Below, in pieces: positions 54,753 through 63,906 of a stretch of DNA of 64,000 nt. The notes beneath the pieces were generated by a model that was not told where the DNA came from, made no database searches, and saw only the letters and a list, made by a program, of their open reading frames with translations. The position numbers were made by a program, and so were the translations under genes. Source of the DNA: Parapedobacter indicus (GTDB taxonomy: Bacteria; Bacteroidota; Bacteroidia; Sphingobacteriales; Sphingobacteriaceae); contig NZ_FOQO01000006.1 in assembly GCF_900113765.1 (NCBI RefSeq), positions 331,838-395,837 of the forward strand, given 5' to 3'. Numbering within the stretch: the stretch's first letter is position 1; the number at the start of each line of letters is the position of its first letter.

Positions 54753-55994
54753 TTAAGTAGTTTGAGTGAATGTAAATGGAAGCTTGGGCCGAACAGGTGC
54801 TTGCCACCTCCCGGTATTTAAAGGCTTAGCCGAAGATTTAACCTCAAAACTAAGGCTCTGGTTAAACTCGAATAGAATATGCCGCTTATCCTGAAAAAAA
54901 ACAAGATTAATGACATACGACCCGTCCGCCAAAAAATGTTTGGGTATACGACAGATACCGTGGATTAATCCGTCTTTAAAACCGACTTCTTCAGAAGTGG
55001 CACTGAAAATACCTTCTCCTAAGAAATTGATCACTATAATATTAACACTCAGCAATGAATGTCCTTTACTCAGATTCCAAAAGGAGAACCTGACAGATAT
55101 ATCCGTTTGCGTGTCAATTACTCCGGTAACCGGTTGATCATTTGCCCGTATTTCTACTTCATGTATCCGGATCGTACCATTTCCGGGTGCATTACTTTTA
55201 TCAAGAAACTTTTGGATACTCACATATGCATTTTCCCGGAGCAGATATTTTGACACTACGGATGATGCATCGCCGTGCGCAACCAGTCTCCCTTTTTCTA
55301 AATAAAGCACGGTGTCGCATAGCGACTTGACAGATTGCATACTGTGACTTACAAATAAAATAGTCTGTCCCTGTTTTTTAGAAATCTCGTCAATCTTAGC
55401 TAAACATTTTTGCTGGAAATCGAAATCACCGACTGATAATACTTCATCTAAAACGAGGATATCAGGTTCGAGATGTATAGCAATCGAAAAAGCCAGTCGG
55501 ACATACATCCCACTGGAATACCGTTTTACTGGTGTGTCCAAAAATGCTTCTATTCCTGAAAAGTCGACGATTTCATCAAAGCGACTTTCAATTTCTTTTT
55601 TCTTCATCCCCAAGATATTGCCGTTTAAGAATATATTCTCCCGGCCCGTCAACTCTGGATGAAACCCAGTGCCAACCTCCAATAAACTGGCGATGCGCCC
55701 ACGGCCTCGCACCACGCCGGTGGTGGGTAAAACAATACGCGAAATGATCTTCAGCAGGGTAGATTTACCCGCTCCGTTTTTACCAATTAATCCAACTACA
55801 TCTCCTCGCCTGATCTCAAAATTGATGTCTTTTAGCGCCCAGAAATAAGAGTCGCCCGCAACGTTAACCATTGCCTGCTTCTTTCGCTTACGCTGCCACC
55901 ACAGCGACAGATCTTCCTTCAATGTATTGGCGTTTAAAACACCCAGCCGGTATCTCTTTGAAATGTTTTCGGCTTGAATCAAAATATCGCTCAT
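54753..55994 (-). CDS. Polysaccharide ABC exporter, ATP-binding subunit (Wzt-like)
   Basis: A 413-residue ATPase. Walker A is GLIGKNGAGKST, the signature is YSSGMYVRLAF and Walker B is PDILVLDEVLSVGD. Residues about 250-413 form an extra C-terminal beta-sandwich, as in Wzt, where it binds the chain terminus of the O-antigen. Follows the permease gene by four bases. Substrate specificity is set by that C-terminal domain and is unknown. Confidence 0.92.
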   Translation of the reverse strand: MSDILIQAENISKRYRLGVLNANTLKEDLSLWWQRKRKKQAMVNVAGDSYFWALKDINFEIRRGDVVGLIGKNGAGKSTLLKIISRIVLPTTGVVRGRGRIASLLEVGTGFHPELTGRENIFLNGNILGMKKKEIESRFDEIVDFSGIEAFLDTPVKRYSSGMYVRLAFSIAIHLEPDILVLDEVLSVGDFDFQQKCLAKIDEISKKQGQTILFVSHSMQSVKSLCDTVLYLEKGRLVAHGDASSVVSKYLLRENAYVSIQKFLDKSNAPGNGTIRIHEVEIRANDQPVTGVIDTQTDISVRFSFWNLSKGHSLLSVNIIVINFLGEGIFSATSEEVGFKDGLIHGICRIPKHFLADGSYVINLVFFQDKRHILFEFNQSLSFEVKSSAKPLNTGRWQAPVRPKLPFTFTQTT

Positions 55995-55998
55995 GGTC

Positions 55999-56829
55999 TT
56001 AAATCGTATCCATCACCCTTACTTCGTTTCGTTTAAAAATGACCAAACCAATAACGAGCAAGATACCAACACTAAAAACTGAAACCAAAAGAGGTAACAA
56101 AGAAAACGCCGGAGAGCCAAAAAAAGCATATCGGATCGTCTCAATGGCAGGTGTCAGTGGATTTAGCCAAAACAGCCATTTCCATTCTTCGGGAATAATC
56201 GTACTCGGGTATACCACCGGCGCTGCAAACATGAATAAGCGTAAAACAAACTGCAACACGGTATCCAGATCTCTATATTTAGCTGTCGCAATACTGATAA
56301 TCAAACCAGCACCAAATGCAAATCCAGCACACAATAGTAAGCTGACGGGAAGCAACACAACTGCGCGATTTACACCGAGGTCATAATTAAGCATATAAAT
56401 TCCGTAAATGGCCACAAAAACTGATAACTGGATCATCATTCGGAAGCTGCTAGTAAGCACCTGGCTTACCGGGACCGTCAATCTGGGAAAAAAGACCTTG
56501 CTAAAAATATGCGCATTGTACTGAAACGTGCCCATCGTACCATTTAAACACTCCGAAAAATAATTCCATAGGATAACACCTGGCAAATAAAATAAAAGGG
56601 GTGGAACATTATCCGTACTAATCCGGGCAACCCGGGAGAAAATCAACACATAAGTCAACGTAGTAAGCAACGGTTGCACAATTACCCACAAAGGCCCTAT
56701 CAACGTCTGTTGATAGCTCGCAAGCAAATCTCTTTTGGAAAACCGGAGAATCAAATCCTTGTAATGAAATAACTCACGGATGCCAAATCTGAACCAGGGT
56801 TGCTTTGTTTTAACCTCCCAATCCCACAT
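55999..56829 (-). CDS. Polysaccharide ABC exporter, permease subunit (Wzm-like)
   Basis: A 276-residue ABC-2 type permease with six membrane helices. FSKRDLLASYQQTLIGPLW (near 31-49) and VFFPRLTVPVSQVLTSSFR are family segments; FWLNPLTPAIETIRYAFFG is near the C-terminus. It is the first gene of the export set, so the 357-base gap upstream should contain the promoter. Confidence 0.92.
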   Translation of the reverse strand: MWDWEVKTKQPWFRFGIRELFHYKDLILRFSKRDLLASYQQTLIGPLWVIVQPLLTTLTYVLIFSRVARISTDNVPPLLFYLPGVILWNYFSECLNGTMGTFQYNAHIFSKVFFPRLTVPVSQVLTSSFRMMIQLSVFVAIYGIYMLNYDLGVNRAVVLLPVSLLLCAGFAFGAGLIISIATAKYRDLDTVLQFVLRLFMFAAPVVYPSTIIPEEWKWLFWLNPLTPAIETIRYAFFGSPAFSLLPLLVSVFSVGILLVIGLVIFKRNEVRVMDTI

Positions 56830-57186
56830 TGTTATCGTATTATAATGTTAAATTTAATGGCCATCGGATGATCAACAATTAGATGCCTAACATGCGAAAC
56901 AAAAATATTACGATTTCAAATGACTTGCACGTATTGTATTGATAAAAAATTAAATACGTAGCATTTCTGCTACATAGACATAACCTATAAACCAGTTGTT
57001 GATGCAACTTTGTCATTCTAATTAACTAAATCAGCGGACGATTTGCAGACCAGCAGCTGATTTTTTATATTCGTGACGGTTGGATGCAGCCATTTCGTCA
57101 GCGAAAAATGTGCGGTACATTTTTTGACCATGGAGAATACAAAAGGCATAAAAGCAACGATACAAAAACATATTAAAGAAGATATT
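56830..57186. other. Gap with hairpins, promoters and a possible small RNA
   Basis: A/T-rich 357 bases between the divergent permease and YugP-like genes. GTAGCA-TTTC-TGCTAC (56958-56973) is a small hairpin. AATCAGC (57029-57035) pairs with GCTGATT (57056-57062), followed by TTTT, and looks like a terminator 120 bases before the YugP start. GCAACTTTGT (57004-57013) resembles a -7 box just before it. Together these could make a short RNA of about 45 bases or an attenuator. Confidence 0.35.
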
Positions 57187-57876
57187 ATGATGAGTTATTG
57201 GATTATTTTCGGCGGCATCATGTTGGTCAGCATGATCGTGCAGTGGCGCTTTAAAAGCAAGTTTAAGAAATACTCGGAAACGCCGTTAAGCAGCGGTATG
57301 ACCGGCCGGGATGTTGCGGAGAAAATGTTGCATGACCACGGCATTTACGATGTGCAAATTATTTCGGCACAGGGCCAGTTGAGCGACCACTATAATCCCG
57401 CAAACGGGACCGTGAATTTAAGTCCGGAAGTTTACAGTGGCCGTAGTGTAGCTGCGGCAGCTGTTGCAGCTCACGAATGCGGACACGCCGTTCAGCACGC
57501 AAAGGCATATTCGTGGTTGCAGTTCCGTTCGGCAATGGTACCCATTGTAAGCGTGGCCTCAAACTTGGTCACCTGGGTATTGATGATCGGTGTGCTGATG
57601 ATGGCATTTTCAGGCAATCCATATGTATTGGCCATCGGCGTAGCCGCCTTGGCAATCACCACATTATTTAGCTTCGTAACGCTGCCGGTCGAATTCGACG
57701 CCTCCAGACGGGCGCTGGCATGGTTAGACAACAAAGGCATTACCCACAGCACGGTGGAGCACGATGGTGCGAAAGACGCCCTGTGGTGGGCAGCTATGAC
57801 CTACGTCGTGGCAGCGTTGTCGTCTCTGGTGACCTTGCTTTATTACGCGAGCATGCTGCTCGGAAGAAGGGATTAA
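57187..57876 (+). CDS. YugP-like neutral zinc metallopeptidase
   Basis: A 229-residue membrane protease (Zn_peptidase_2 type). The zinc motif is HECGH (96-100) in VAAHECGHAVQHA. There is one N-terminal helix (WIIFGGIMLVSMIVQW), two in the middle and one near the end. The family start is MMSYWIIF, so I used 57187; upstream reading has no family features. Role unknown in this phylum. Confidence 0.9.
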   Translation: MMSYWIIFGGIMLVSMIVQWRFKSKFKKYSETPLSSGMTGRDVAEKMLHDHGIYDVQIISAQGQLSDHYNPANGTVNLSPEVYSGRSVAAAAVAAHECGHAVQHAKAYSWLQFRSAMVPIVSVASNLVTWVLMIGVLMMAFSGNPYVLAIGVAALAITTLFSFVTLPVEFDASRRALAWLDNKGITHSTVEHDGAKDALWWAAMTYVVAALSSLVTLLYYASMLLGRRD

Positions 57877-57905
57877 AATCTCTTTTCCTAATCCAGTTTA
57901 GGTGG

Positions 57906-57938
57906 GTCCGCCCCGATCAATTCGTGGCGGGCTTTTTT
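57906..57938 (+). terminator. Terminator after the YugP-like gene
   Basis: GTCCGCC (57906-57912) pairs with GGCGGGC (57926-57932), one wobble, followed by six T. Confidence 0.8.
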
Positions 57939-57990
57939 ATGATAGATTTCGTAGCTTTGCAGCTCATTGATATTTAGATAGCAACGGACA

Positions 57991-59331
57991 ATGTTTCAGA
58001 ATTTACAGGATAAGTTAGACAGAGCCTTTAAAGTACTAAAAGGTCAGGGAAATATTACCGAAATCAACGTAGCGGAGACGATGAAGGAAATCCGCAAGGC
58101 GTTGCTCGATGCCGACGTAAACTATAAAACGGCCAAAGCATTCACCGATGAAGTGAAGCAAAAAGCACTTGGGCAAAATGTGCTGACCAGCATCTCACCG
58201 GGGCAATTGCTTACCAAGATCATGAACGATGAGTTGACCGCGCTAATGGGCGGCTCAGCCACTGACTTGGATTTATCGAAAAATCCAACAGTTATCCTCA
58301 TCGCCGGTCTGAATGGCGCAGGTAAAACCACATTCTCAGGTAAACTTGCAAAATACCTCAAAGAGAAAAGAGGCAGAAAACCCCTGCTTGTTGCGGGCGA
58401 TGTATACCGTCCGGCAGCGATCGACCAACTGGAAGTGCTTGCACAGCAGGTAGATGTTCCTGTATATACCAATCGGGAATCGAAAGACCCCATCGGCATT
58501 GCTCAAGCGGGTGTGACCGAAGCCAAGCAAAAAGGATACAATGTCGTTATCGTCGATACAGCCGGCCGTTTAGCCATCGATGAGGCATTGATGAATGAAA
58601 TATCGGCCGTAAAAGACGCCACCCAGCCTCATGAAATCCTCTTTGTGGTGGATGCGATGACTGGTCAGGACGCAGTCAATACGGCAAAAGCGTTCAATGA
58701 CCGACTCGATTTCACCGGTGCGGTACTTACCAAGCTGGACGGTGACACACGTGGAGGCGCGGCTCTCTCCATCAAATCGGTGGTCAATAAACCCATCAAG
58801 TTTATCGGTACAGGGGAAAAGATGGACGCGCTCGATGTCTTCCATCCCGATCGGATGGCCTCCCGTATTCTGGGTATGGGCGACGTAGTCTCGCTCGTTG
58901 AACGTGCGCAACAACAATTCGATGAGAAAGAAGCCGCAGAATTGCAGCGAAAAATCCGCAAAAATAAGTTCGACTTCAACGATTTCAAGAACCAAATCCA
59001 GCAAATCAAGAAGATGGGCAATATGAAAGACCTCATGGGTATGATCCCGGGGGTAGGTAAGGCCATCAAAGATGTGGATATCGATGACGATGCCTTCAAG
59101 CCTATCGAAGCGATTATCAATTCCATGACACCTTACGAACGTGAAAACCCCGATGCCATCGACCAAAAACGCCGTGCACGCATCGCCAAAGGCTCAGGCA
59201 CCGATTTGGTGGAAGTGAATAAACTGATGAAGCAATTTGGCGATATGCGCAAAGTGATGAAACAGATGTCCAATCCGGCAGCAATGGCCCGCATGATGCG
59301 TGGGGCACCCAAGATGCCAATGGGGCGGTGA
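57991..59331 (+). CDS. ffh: Signal recognition particle protein Ffh
   Basis: Binds signal sequences and 4.5S RNA and delivers ribosomes to the membrane receptor FtsY. The 446 residues comprise an N domain, a G domain (GLNGAGKTT, VDTAGRLAID, TKLDGDTRGG) and a Met-rich M domain (GMIPGVGK, MTPYERENPDAI, MKQMSNPAAMARMMRG). Complete. The gene for 4.5S RNA was not seen nearby. Confidence 0.98.
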   Translation: MFQNLQDKLDRAFKVLKGQGNITEINVAETMKEIRKALLDADVNYKTAKAFTDEVKQKALGQNVLTSISPGQLLTKIMNDELTALMGGSATDLDLSKNPTVILIAGLNGAGKTTFSGKLAKYLKEKRGRKPLLVAGDVYRPAAIDQLEVLAQQVDVPVYTNRESKDPIGIAQAGVTEAKQKGYNVVIVDTAGRLAIDEALMNEISAVKDATQPHEILFVVDAMTGQDAVNTAKAFNDRLDFTGAVLTKLDGDTRGGAALSIKSVVNKPIKFIGTGEKMDALDVFHPDRMASRILGMGDVVSLVERAQQQFDEKEAAELQRKIRKNKFDFNDFKNQIQQIKKMGNMKDLMGMIPGVGKAIKDVDIDDDAFKPIEAIINSMTPYERENPDAIDQKRRARIAKGSGTDLVEVNKLMKQFGDMRKVMKQMSNPAAMARMMRGAPKMPMGR

Positions 59332-59412
59332 TTTACTATCGGCCTTCAGCAGTCGGCTATTAGTTATCGATCGTAAGCTGACAGCTCACGGCGCAACTAA
59401 TAAAATTTTCCT

Positions 59413-59420
59413 TACCTTTG
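59413..59420 (+). promoter_or_regulatory. -7 promoter box of nuoA
   Basis: TACCTTTG matches TAnnTTTG and ends four bases before the nuoA ATG, so transcription would begin at or next to the start codon (leaderless mRNA). Confidence 0.45.
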
Positions 59421-59424
59421 ACTT

Positions 59425-60027
59425 ATGGATGACCCGGGACAGTTAACCGAATTTGGCAAAATACTCATCATTGGAGTAATGGGCGCCTTATTGGTATTGT
59501 TAACGCTCCTTTTGGGCAAAATCATTTCCCCCAAAAACCCCAACCCTGCAAAACTGAGCACCTACGAATGCGGTGAAGAAGCTATGGGCAGTTCGTGGAT
59601 TGCGTTCAATCCGCGCTTTTATGTCATTGCCCTGGTATTCCTATTGTTTGACGTGGAAATGATTTTCATCTTTCCATGGGCTACGGTCTTCGGACGCCCA
59701 GAGTTAATCGCCGCAGACCCACGTTGGGGATGGTTTACACTGGCTGAAATGGCTGTCTTCATCGGTATTTTAGTCATCGGTTTGGTATATGTATGGAGAA
59801 AAGGCGATCTGGAATGGATAAAATCACGCACCGTCCTACCTCGTGTGAACGTAAATATACCCAAGTCGGCTTACGATAAGCTGAACCGCGAACCGCATCG
59901 TGTCCGTGAATTTGAACCACTGGTAGCGGGGTCTCCAAAAGCTGCCCCACCCCAAAGTGATGGAACCGAAATAAAAAAACCGGCATTTAAACCGATGTTC
60001 AGAAAACCAGGGGGCATATCGTCATGA
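59425..60027 (+). CDS. nuoA: NADH-quinone oxidoreductase subunit A with C-terminal extension
   Basis: Membrane subunit of complex I, with three helices and the family segments [31 protein letters not shown] and FPWA. The core ends near residue 125; the remaining 75 residues are a hydrophilic Pro- and Lys-rich tail not usual for NuoA. The total of 200 residues is therefore long. Overlaps nuoB by four bases (ATGA). Confidence 0.95.
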   Translation: MDDPGQLTEFGKILIIGVMGALLVLLTLLLGKIISPKNPNPAKLSTYECGEEAMGSSWIAFNPRFYVIALVFLLFDVEMIFIFPWATVFGRPELIAADPRWGWFTLAEMAVFIGILVIGLVYVWRKGDLEWIKSRTVLPRVNVNIPKSAYDKLNREPHRVREFEPLVAGSPKAAPPQSDGTEIKKPAFKPMFRKPGGISS

Positions 60028-60527
60028 GTATCAACAAACAACTGGAGAGCAACGGCGTGGTGATTGCCAAGCTGGACGACCTGCTCAATTGGGCGCGGCT
60101 GTCGTCTATGTGGCCCATGAGTTTTGGAATAGCTTGCTGTGCCATTGAAATGATGGGTTCAATGGCTGCTACCTATGACTTGGACCGTTTCGGTGTGTTT
60201 CCACGTCCCTCGCCCCGGCAATCGGATGTAATGATCATTGCCGGCACGGTGACTTTTAAAATGGCCGACCGTATACGGCGTTTGTACGAGCAAATGCCCG
60301 ATCCCAAATATGTAATTTCCATGGGATCCTGCGCTAATTGCGGTGGCCCTTATTGGCAGCATGGTTATCACGTAGTTAAGGGAGTAGACCGCATTATTCC
60401 TGTGGATATTTATGTACAAGGATGTCCTCCCAGGCCTGAGGCGCTTATCGGTGCCTTTCTCGAATTGCAAAAAAAGATCGAAACCGAGCACATTATCGGC
60501 GACAAATTGCAACCCAAGCAGGCTTGA
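60024..60527 (+). CDS. nuoB: NADH-quinone oxidoreductase subunit B
   Basis: Carries cluster N2, the last iron-sulphur centre before quinone. The 167 residues show Cys38-Cys39 ([11 protein letters not shown]), Cys103 (GSCANCGG) and Cys134 (VQGCPPRPE). Complete. The next gene is purK instead of nuoC, so the nuo operon is interrupted here. Confidence 0.97.
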   Translation: MSINKQLESNGVVIAKLDDLLNWARLSSMWPMSFGIACCAIEMMGSMAATYDLDRFGVFPRPSPRQSDVMIIAGTVTFKMADRIRRLYEQMPDPKYVISMGSCANCGGPYWQHGYHVVKGVDRIIPVDIYVQGCPPRPEALIGAFLELQKKIETEHIIGDKLQPKQA

Positions 60528-60551
60528 TCTTAAAAACTATTTCAACCTTAT

Positions 60552-61694
60552 ATGGCAAAAGACTTTTATGGTGAACTACAGTTAGGCGTCCTCGGCGGCG
60601 GGCAGTTAGGCCGCATGCTCATTCAGGAAGCCATTAATTTCAATGTAAACGTACACATTCTTGACCCCGACAAAAATGCTCCCTGCCGCAATCTGTGCAA
60701 CCGTTTTGTCAATGGGCCGCTAAATGATTTCGATACGGTATACGCATTCGGCAAGGGGCTGGATATGGTAACCATTGAGATCGAGAAGGTCAATGTAGAT
60801 GCCTTGGAAAAGCTGGAAGAGGAAGGTGTTTTGGTCTATCCGCAATCCCGCATCATTCGCCTGATACAGGATAAAGGACTGCAAAAACAATTTTTTAAGC
60901 AAAATGACATACCCACAGCTCCTTTTCAGTTGATCTCATCCAAAGAGAACCTGGCGACCGCTTCGATCTCGTTGCCTTATATTCAAAAACTTCGCAAAGA
61001 CGGTTACGATGGCCGGGGAGTAAAAAAAATCATCAACGAGTCCGATATTGAATCGGCCTTCGAAGCACCGAGTCTCATTGAGCAATGGATTGATTTCGAA
61101 AAGGAATTAGCAATCATCGTTTCGCGTAATGACAACGGCGAGGTGGCTACCTTCCCCTGTGTGGAAATGGAGTTCAATCCAGAGGCAAACCTGGTGGAAT
61201 TTCTTATATCGCCCTCTACCCTACCCTTTGAAATCCAACAACGGGCGGATTTGCTAGCCAAAAAAATTGCCGAAGACCTCCAAATCGTCGGACTACTGGC
61301 TGTGGAGCTATTCCTGACCAAAGACGGAAGGTTGCTGGTAAATGAACTTGCTCCCCGTCCGCATAACAGCGGGCATCAAAGTATCGAAGGCAACTTTACC
61401 TCACAATTTGCACAGCATTTGCGGGCGATATTTAACCTCGCGCCGGGCAACACGGCCACTCGTACCAACGCCGTAATGGTCAACCTCCTGGGCGAAGCGG
61501 GTCACGATGGATTGGCGCGCTACGAAGGGATTGAAGAAGTTTTAGCTATGGAAGGTGTATATTTACATCTGTATGGAAAAAAATACACTAAACCTTTCCG
61601 GAAAATGGGCCACGTTTGCGTGGTTAATGAAGACCGCGAAGAGGCTATCCGAACGGCAAGAACGGTACAGCAAACGATGAGGGTAATTACCTGA
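60552..61694 (+). CDS. purK: 5-(carboxyamino)imidazole ribonucleotide synthase
   Basis: ATP-grasp enzyme of purine synthesis that carboxylates AIR to N5-CAIR. The 380 residues include LGVLGGGQLGRMLIQEA, RKDGYDGRGV, EQWIDFEKELAII and NELAPRPHNSGH. Complete. Lies 24 bases after nuoB; purE follows after 29 bases. Confidence 0.97.
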   Translation: MAKDFYGELQLGVLGGGQLGRMLIQEAINFNVNVHILDPDKNAPCRNLCNRFVNGPLNDFDTVYAFGKGLDMVTIEIEKVNVDALEKLEEEGVLVYPQSRIIRLIQDKGLQKQFFKQNDIPTAPFQLISSKENLATASISLPYIQKLRKDGYDGRGVKKIINESDIESAFEAPSLIEQWIDFEKELAIIVSRNDNGEVATFPCVEMEFNPEANLVEFLISPSTLPFEIQQRADLLAKKIAEDLQIVGLLAVELFLTKDGRLLVNELAPRPHNSGHQSIEGNFTSQFAQHLRAIFNLAPGNTATRTNAVMVNLLGEAGHDGLARYEGIEEVLAMEGVYLHLYGKKYTKPFRKMGHVCVVNEDREEAIRTARTVQQTMRVIT

Positions 61695-61695
61695 G

Positions 61696-61722
61696 AAGTA
61701 AAAAAAGTAAAAAGTAAAAAGT
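61696..61722 (+). repeat. AAAGTAA tandem tract before purE
   Basis: Three to four copies of the 7-base unit AAAGTAA end one base before the purE ATG. It replaces any ribosome binding site and is a slippage-prone tract at a start codon. Confidence 0.75.
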
Positions 61723-61723
61723 C

Positions 61724-62233
61724 ATGACGACACATAACTTGGCGGAAGTAGGCATCATTATGGGATCGAAATCGGATTTACCCGTTATGCAGGATGCCGT
61801 GGAGATATTAAAGCAATTGGGCGCACGCGTGGAAGTAACCATTGTGTCGGCTCACCGAACACCGGATCGCATGTTTGATTATGCCAAAACCGCCGCTTCA
61901 CGCGGCCTTAAAGTGATCATTGCCGGTGCCGGCGGCGCAGCCCATCTGCCGGGCATGGTGGCCTCCATTACGCATTTGCCGGTTATTGGTGTACCTGTCA
62001 AATCATCCAATTCCATCGACGGCTGGGACTCAATACTCTCCATTTTACAAATGCCAAATGGCATCCCTGTTGCAACCGTGGCACTCAATGCTGCCAAAAA
62101 TGCCGGCATCCTTGCTGCACAGATGCTAGCTATAGCAGACGAACAACTTGCACAGAATTTATTGAATTTTAAGGCAGAGCTGGCTCAAAAAGTAGTCGAA
62201 AATGCACAGGAAGTAGAAAAAGGGTTGGTGTAA
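61724..62233 (+). CDS. purE: N5-carboxyaminoimidazole ribonucleotide mutase
   Basis: Converts N5-CAIR to CAIR. The 169-residue class I PurE has GIIMGSKSDLPVMQDA, VSAHRTPDRMFDYA (His of the active site), AGAGGAAHLPGMVA and the GIPVATVAL segment. Complete; pairs with purK. Confidence 0.97.
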   Translation: MTTHNLAEVGIIMGSKSDLPVMQDAVEILKQLGARVEVTIVSAHRTPDRMFDYAKTAASRGLKVIIAGAGGAAHLPGMVASITHLPVIGVPVKSSNSIDGWDSILSILQMPNGIPVATVALNAAKNAGILAAQMLAIADEQLAQNLLNFKAELAQKVVENAQEVEKGLV

Positions 62234-62264
62234 AATCGTTGCATCCGTGCCATTCGCACTGCGC

Positions 62265-62466
62265 TCAATCCAGTAACTTTTCGAGTTCTTGTCTGCTTAT
62301 CCTAAAGACTGTGCCATGCCGGATACCCTGGGGCATATTCAGTTTTTCCGACCAAACCATATGGAAGGAAACGACCATCGCTCCCACGGATAATGCAGGG
62401 ATCGCGCATCAACATACCCTTGCTAAGCACGGGTTTCAGAAACGATTGGTCGTTATTCAGATTCAT
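62265..62466 (-). pseudogene. Remnant of a family-43-type glycosidase
   Basis: On the minus strand, 12 bases after the stop of the Gfo/Idh/MocA gene, a frame starts with ATG at 62466 and reads SFLKPVLSKGMLMRDPCII and RGSDGRF. A 4-bp tandem duplication (GGAAGGAA on the plus strand, 62363-62370) then shifts the frame. Removing one copy gives GRFHMVWSEKLNMPQGIRHG and then TVFRISRQELEKLLD before a stop at 62265. MRDP...DGRFHMVW and the IRHGTVFRIS end resemble the two ends of GH43-like enzymes; about 200 residues between them are missing. The family name is from memory and not searched. Confidence 0.7.
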
Positions 62467-62478
62467 CGGCTTTTTACG

Positions 62479-63783
62479 TCATACCTTCGGGATTCGATAT
62501 CCGTTGTGATAATCGGCCGCCAGTAGTTTGTTCGCTGCATCGCTGCTGAACTGTCCTTTCTGCGCATTCCAGTATATCTTTTCACCTGTACGATACGCAA
62601 TATTGCCCATCTGCGAAAAGATGGCAATGTGTGCGCCTGCTGTGACCGGTGCATTCAGTGCTTCCAGTCGCCGGGAGCGTACCACCTCGATAAAATTGGC
62701 GGTATGCATGTCTAGCCCATTGTCCTTGCTTTTCTGAAGCGGTACCGCCTCCATCCGTTCCCCTTCGGGGATCACTTCCCATCCACCGCGATCTACCACC
62801 AGGGTACCGAAATTACCGATGAAAGCCACACCGTGATTACGTCCATAAGGGCCTCCATCGATGCCATTAGCATGTTCCCATTGCACCGTGAAGTCGTCAA
62901 ATTCATACACTGTGGTCAGCGTATCCGGTGTTTCAGCAGCGTCGTTGGGATAGGCGAATTTACCTCCCGTGGCCATAATGGATTTGGGAGTTGTCGCCTT
63001 CATACCGATCAATGCAAAGTCCAGCATATGTACGCCCCAATCGGTCATCAGTCCTCCGGCGTAATCCCAAAACCAGCGGAATTCGAAATGAAAACGGTTC
63101 GGATTGAATGGCCGTTCCCTGGCAGGCCCCAACCAGCGGGTATAGTCCACTCCCTCGGGGGCGGGCCCATCGGGTTTGACAGGAATGCTTTTCATCCATC
63201 CCTGATACGCCCATGCCTTGACTAAGCGAATTTTACCCAGCTTGCCCGAATGCACAAAATCCATTGCATCCCGGAAATGCTGTTGGCTGCGCTGCCACTG
63301 CCCTACCTGCACCATCCGGTTATATTTTGCAGCCGCTGCGACCATGGCGTTGCATTCTGCAATGGAGTTACCCAAGGGTTTTTCTACGTATACATCCTTT
63401 CCAGCTACACACGCATCTACCATAATCAGGCAATGCCAGTGATCTGGCGTACCGATAATTACGGCGTCCACATTGGGATCGGCCAATAACTCTTCGTGTT
63501 TTGCATATAACTTGGGCGTGATATTCCGTGTTTTCAATTCGCCTGCCCGCTTATTTAGCACATTGGCATCTACATCGCAAAGTGCCGTGCATTGTACGCC
63601 GGGTACCTTTAACATCGAGTTCAGATTGGACCACCCCATACCATTCGCACCGATTAACCCCACCCGGATTGCTTTCTGTTGCTGCGTTCCGATTGAAAAT
63701 GTACCGGGGAATGCCTTAGCTGCACCAGCGGTCGCTGCCAACGTTGTCATTGTGCCCAAAAATTCTCTTCTGCTTGTTTTCAT
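62479..63783 (-). CDS. Tat-exported Gfo/Idh/MocA-family oxidoreductase
   Basis: A 434-residue dehydrogenase with a twin-arginine signal (MKTSRREFLGTMTTLAATAG), a Rossmann domain (RVGLIGANGMGWSNLN), the EKP motif (VYVEKPLGNS) and a C-terminal domain with WDYAGGLMTDWGVHMLDFA. Such proteins act in the periplasm with tightly bound NAD(P) on sugars or glycosides. It was probably co-transcribed with the glycosidase whose remnant follows. The Tat pathway is represented in this window by tatC. Confidence 0.92.
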   Translation of the reverse strand: MKTSRREFLGTMTTLAATAGAAKAFPGTFSIGTQQQKAIRVGLIGANGMGWSNLNSMLKVPGVQCTALCDVDANVLNKRAGELKTRNITPKLYAKHEELLADPNVDAVIIGTPDHWHCLIMVDACVAGKDVYVEKPLGNSIAECNAMVAAAAKYNRMVQVGQWQRSQQHFRDAMDFVHSGKLGKIRLVKAWAYQGWMKSIPVKPDGPAPEGVDYTRWLGPARERPFNPNRFHFEFRWFWDYAGGLMTDWGVHMLDFALIGMKATTPKSIMATGGKFAYPNDAAETPDTLTTVYEFDDFTVQWEHANGIDGGPYGRNHGVAFIGNFGTLVVDRGGWEVIPEGERMEAVPLQKSKDNGLDMHTANFIEVVRSRRLEALNAPVTAGAHIAIFSQMGNIAYRTGEKIYWNAQKGQFSSDAANKLLAADYHNGYRIPKV

Positions 63784-63850
63784 AATTCAATATCCCATTG
63801 GTGATTAGGCGACTAAGATAAGAAAAATCCCTAACACCGATCACATGAAA

Positions 63851-63878
63851 AAGCTCTCGATTTTTCAATCGGGAGCTT
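63851..63878. terminator. Bidirectional terminator-like hairpin
   Basis: AAGCTCTCGATT (63851-63862) pairs with AATCGGGAGCTT (63867-63878) over 12 bp with one wobble, A-rich before and T-rich after. It separates the oxidoreductase gene from the group II intron. Confidence 0.75.
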
Positions 63879-63906
63879 TCATCCAACTAAACAATCAACC
63901 GTTACT

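Noticed and set aside
57073..57186. A longer start for the YugP-like protease
   Set aside because: The extra 38 residues have no family features and would place a hydrophilic stretch before the N-terminal membrane helix.
62239..62526. A plus-strand open frame after purE
   Set aside because: The minus strand carries a recognisable glycosidase remnant and the end of the Gfo/Idh/MocA gene; the plus frame has no features.
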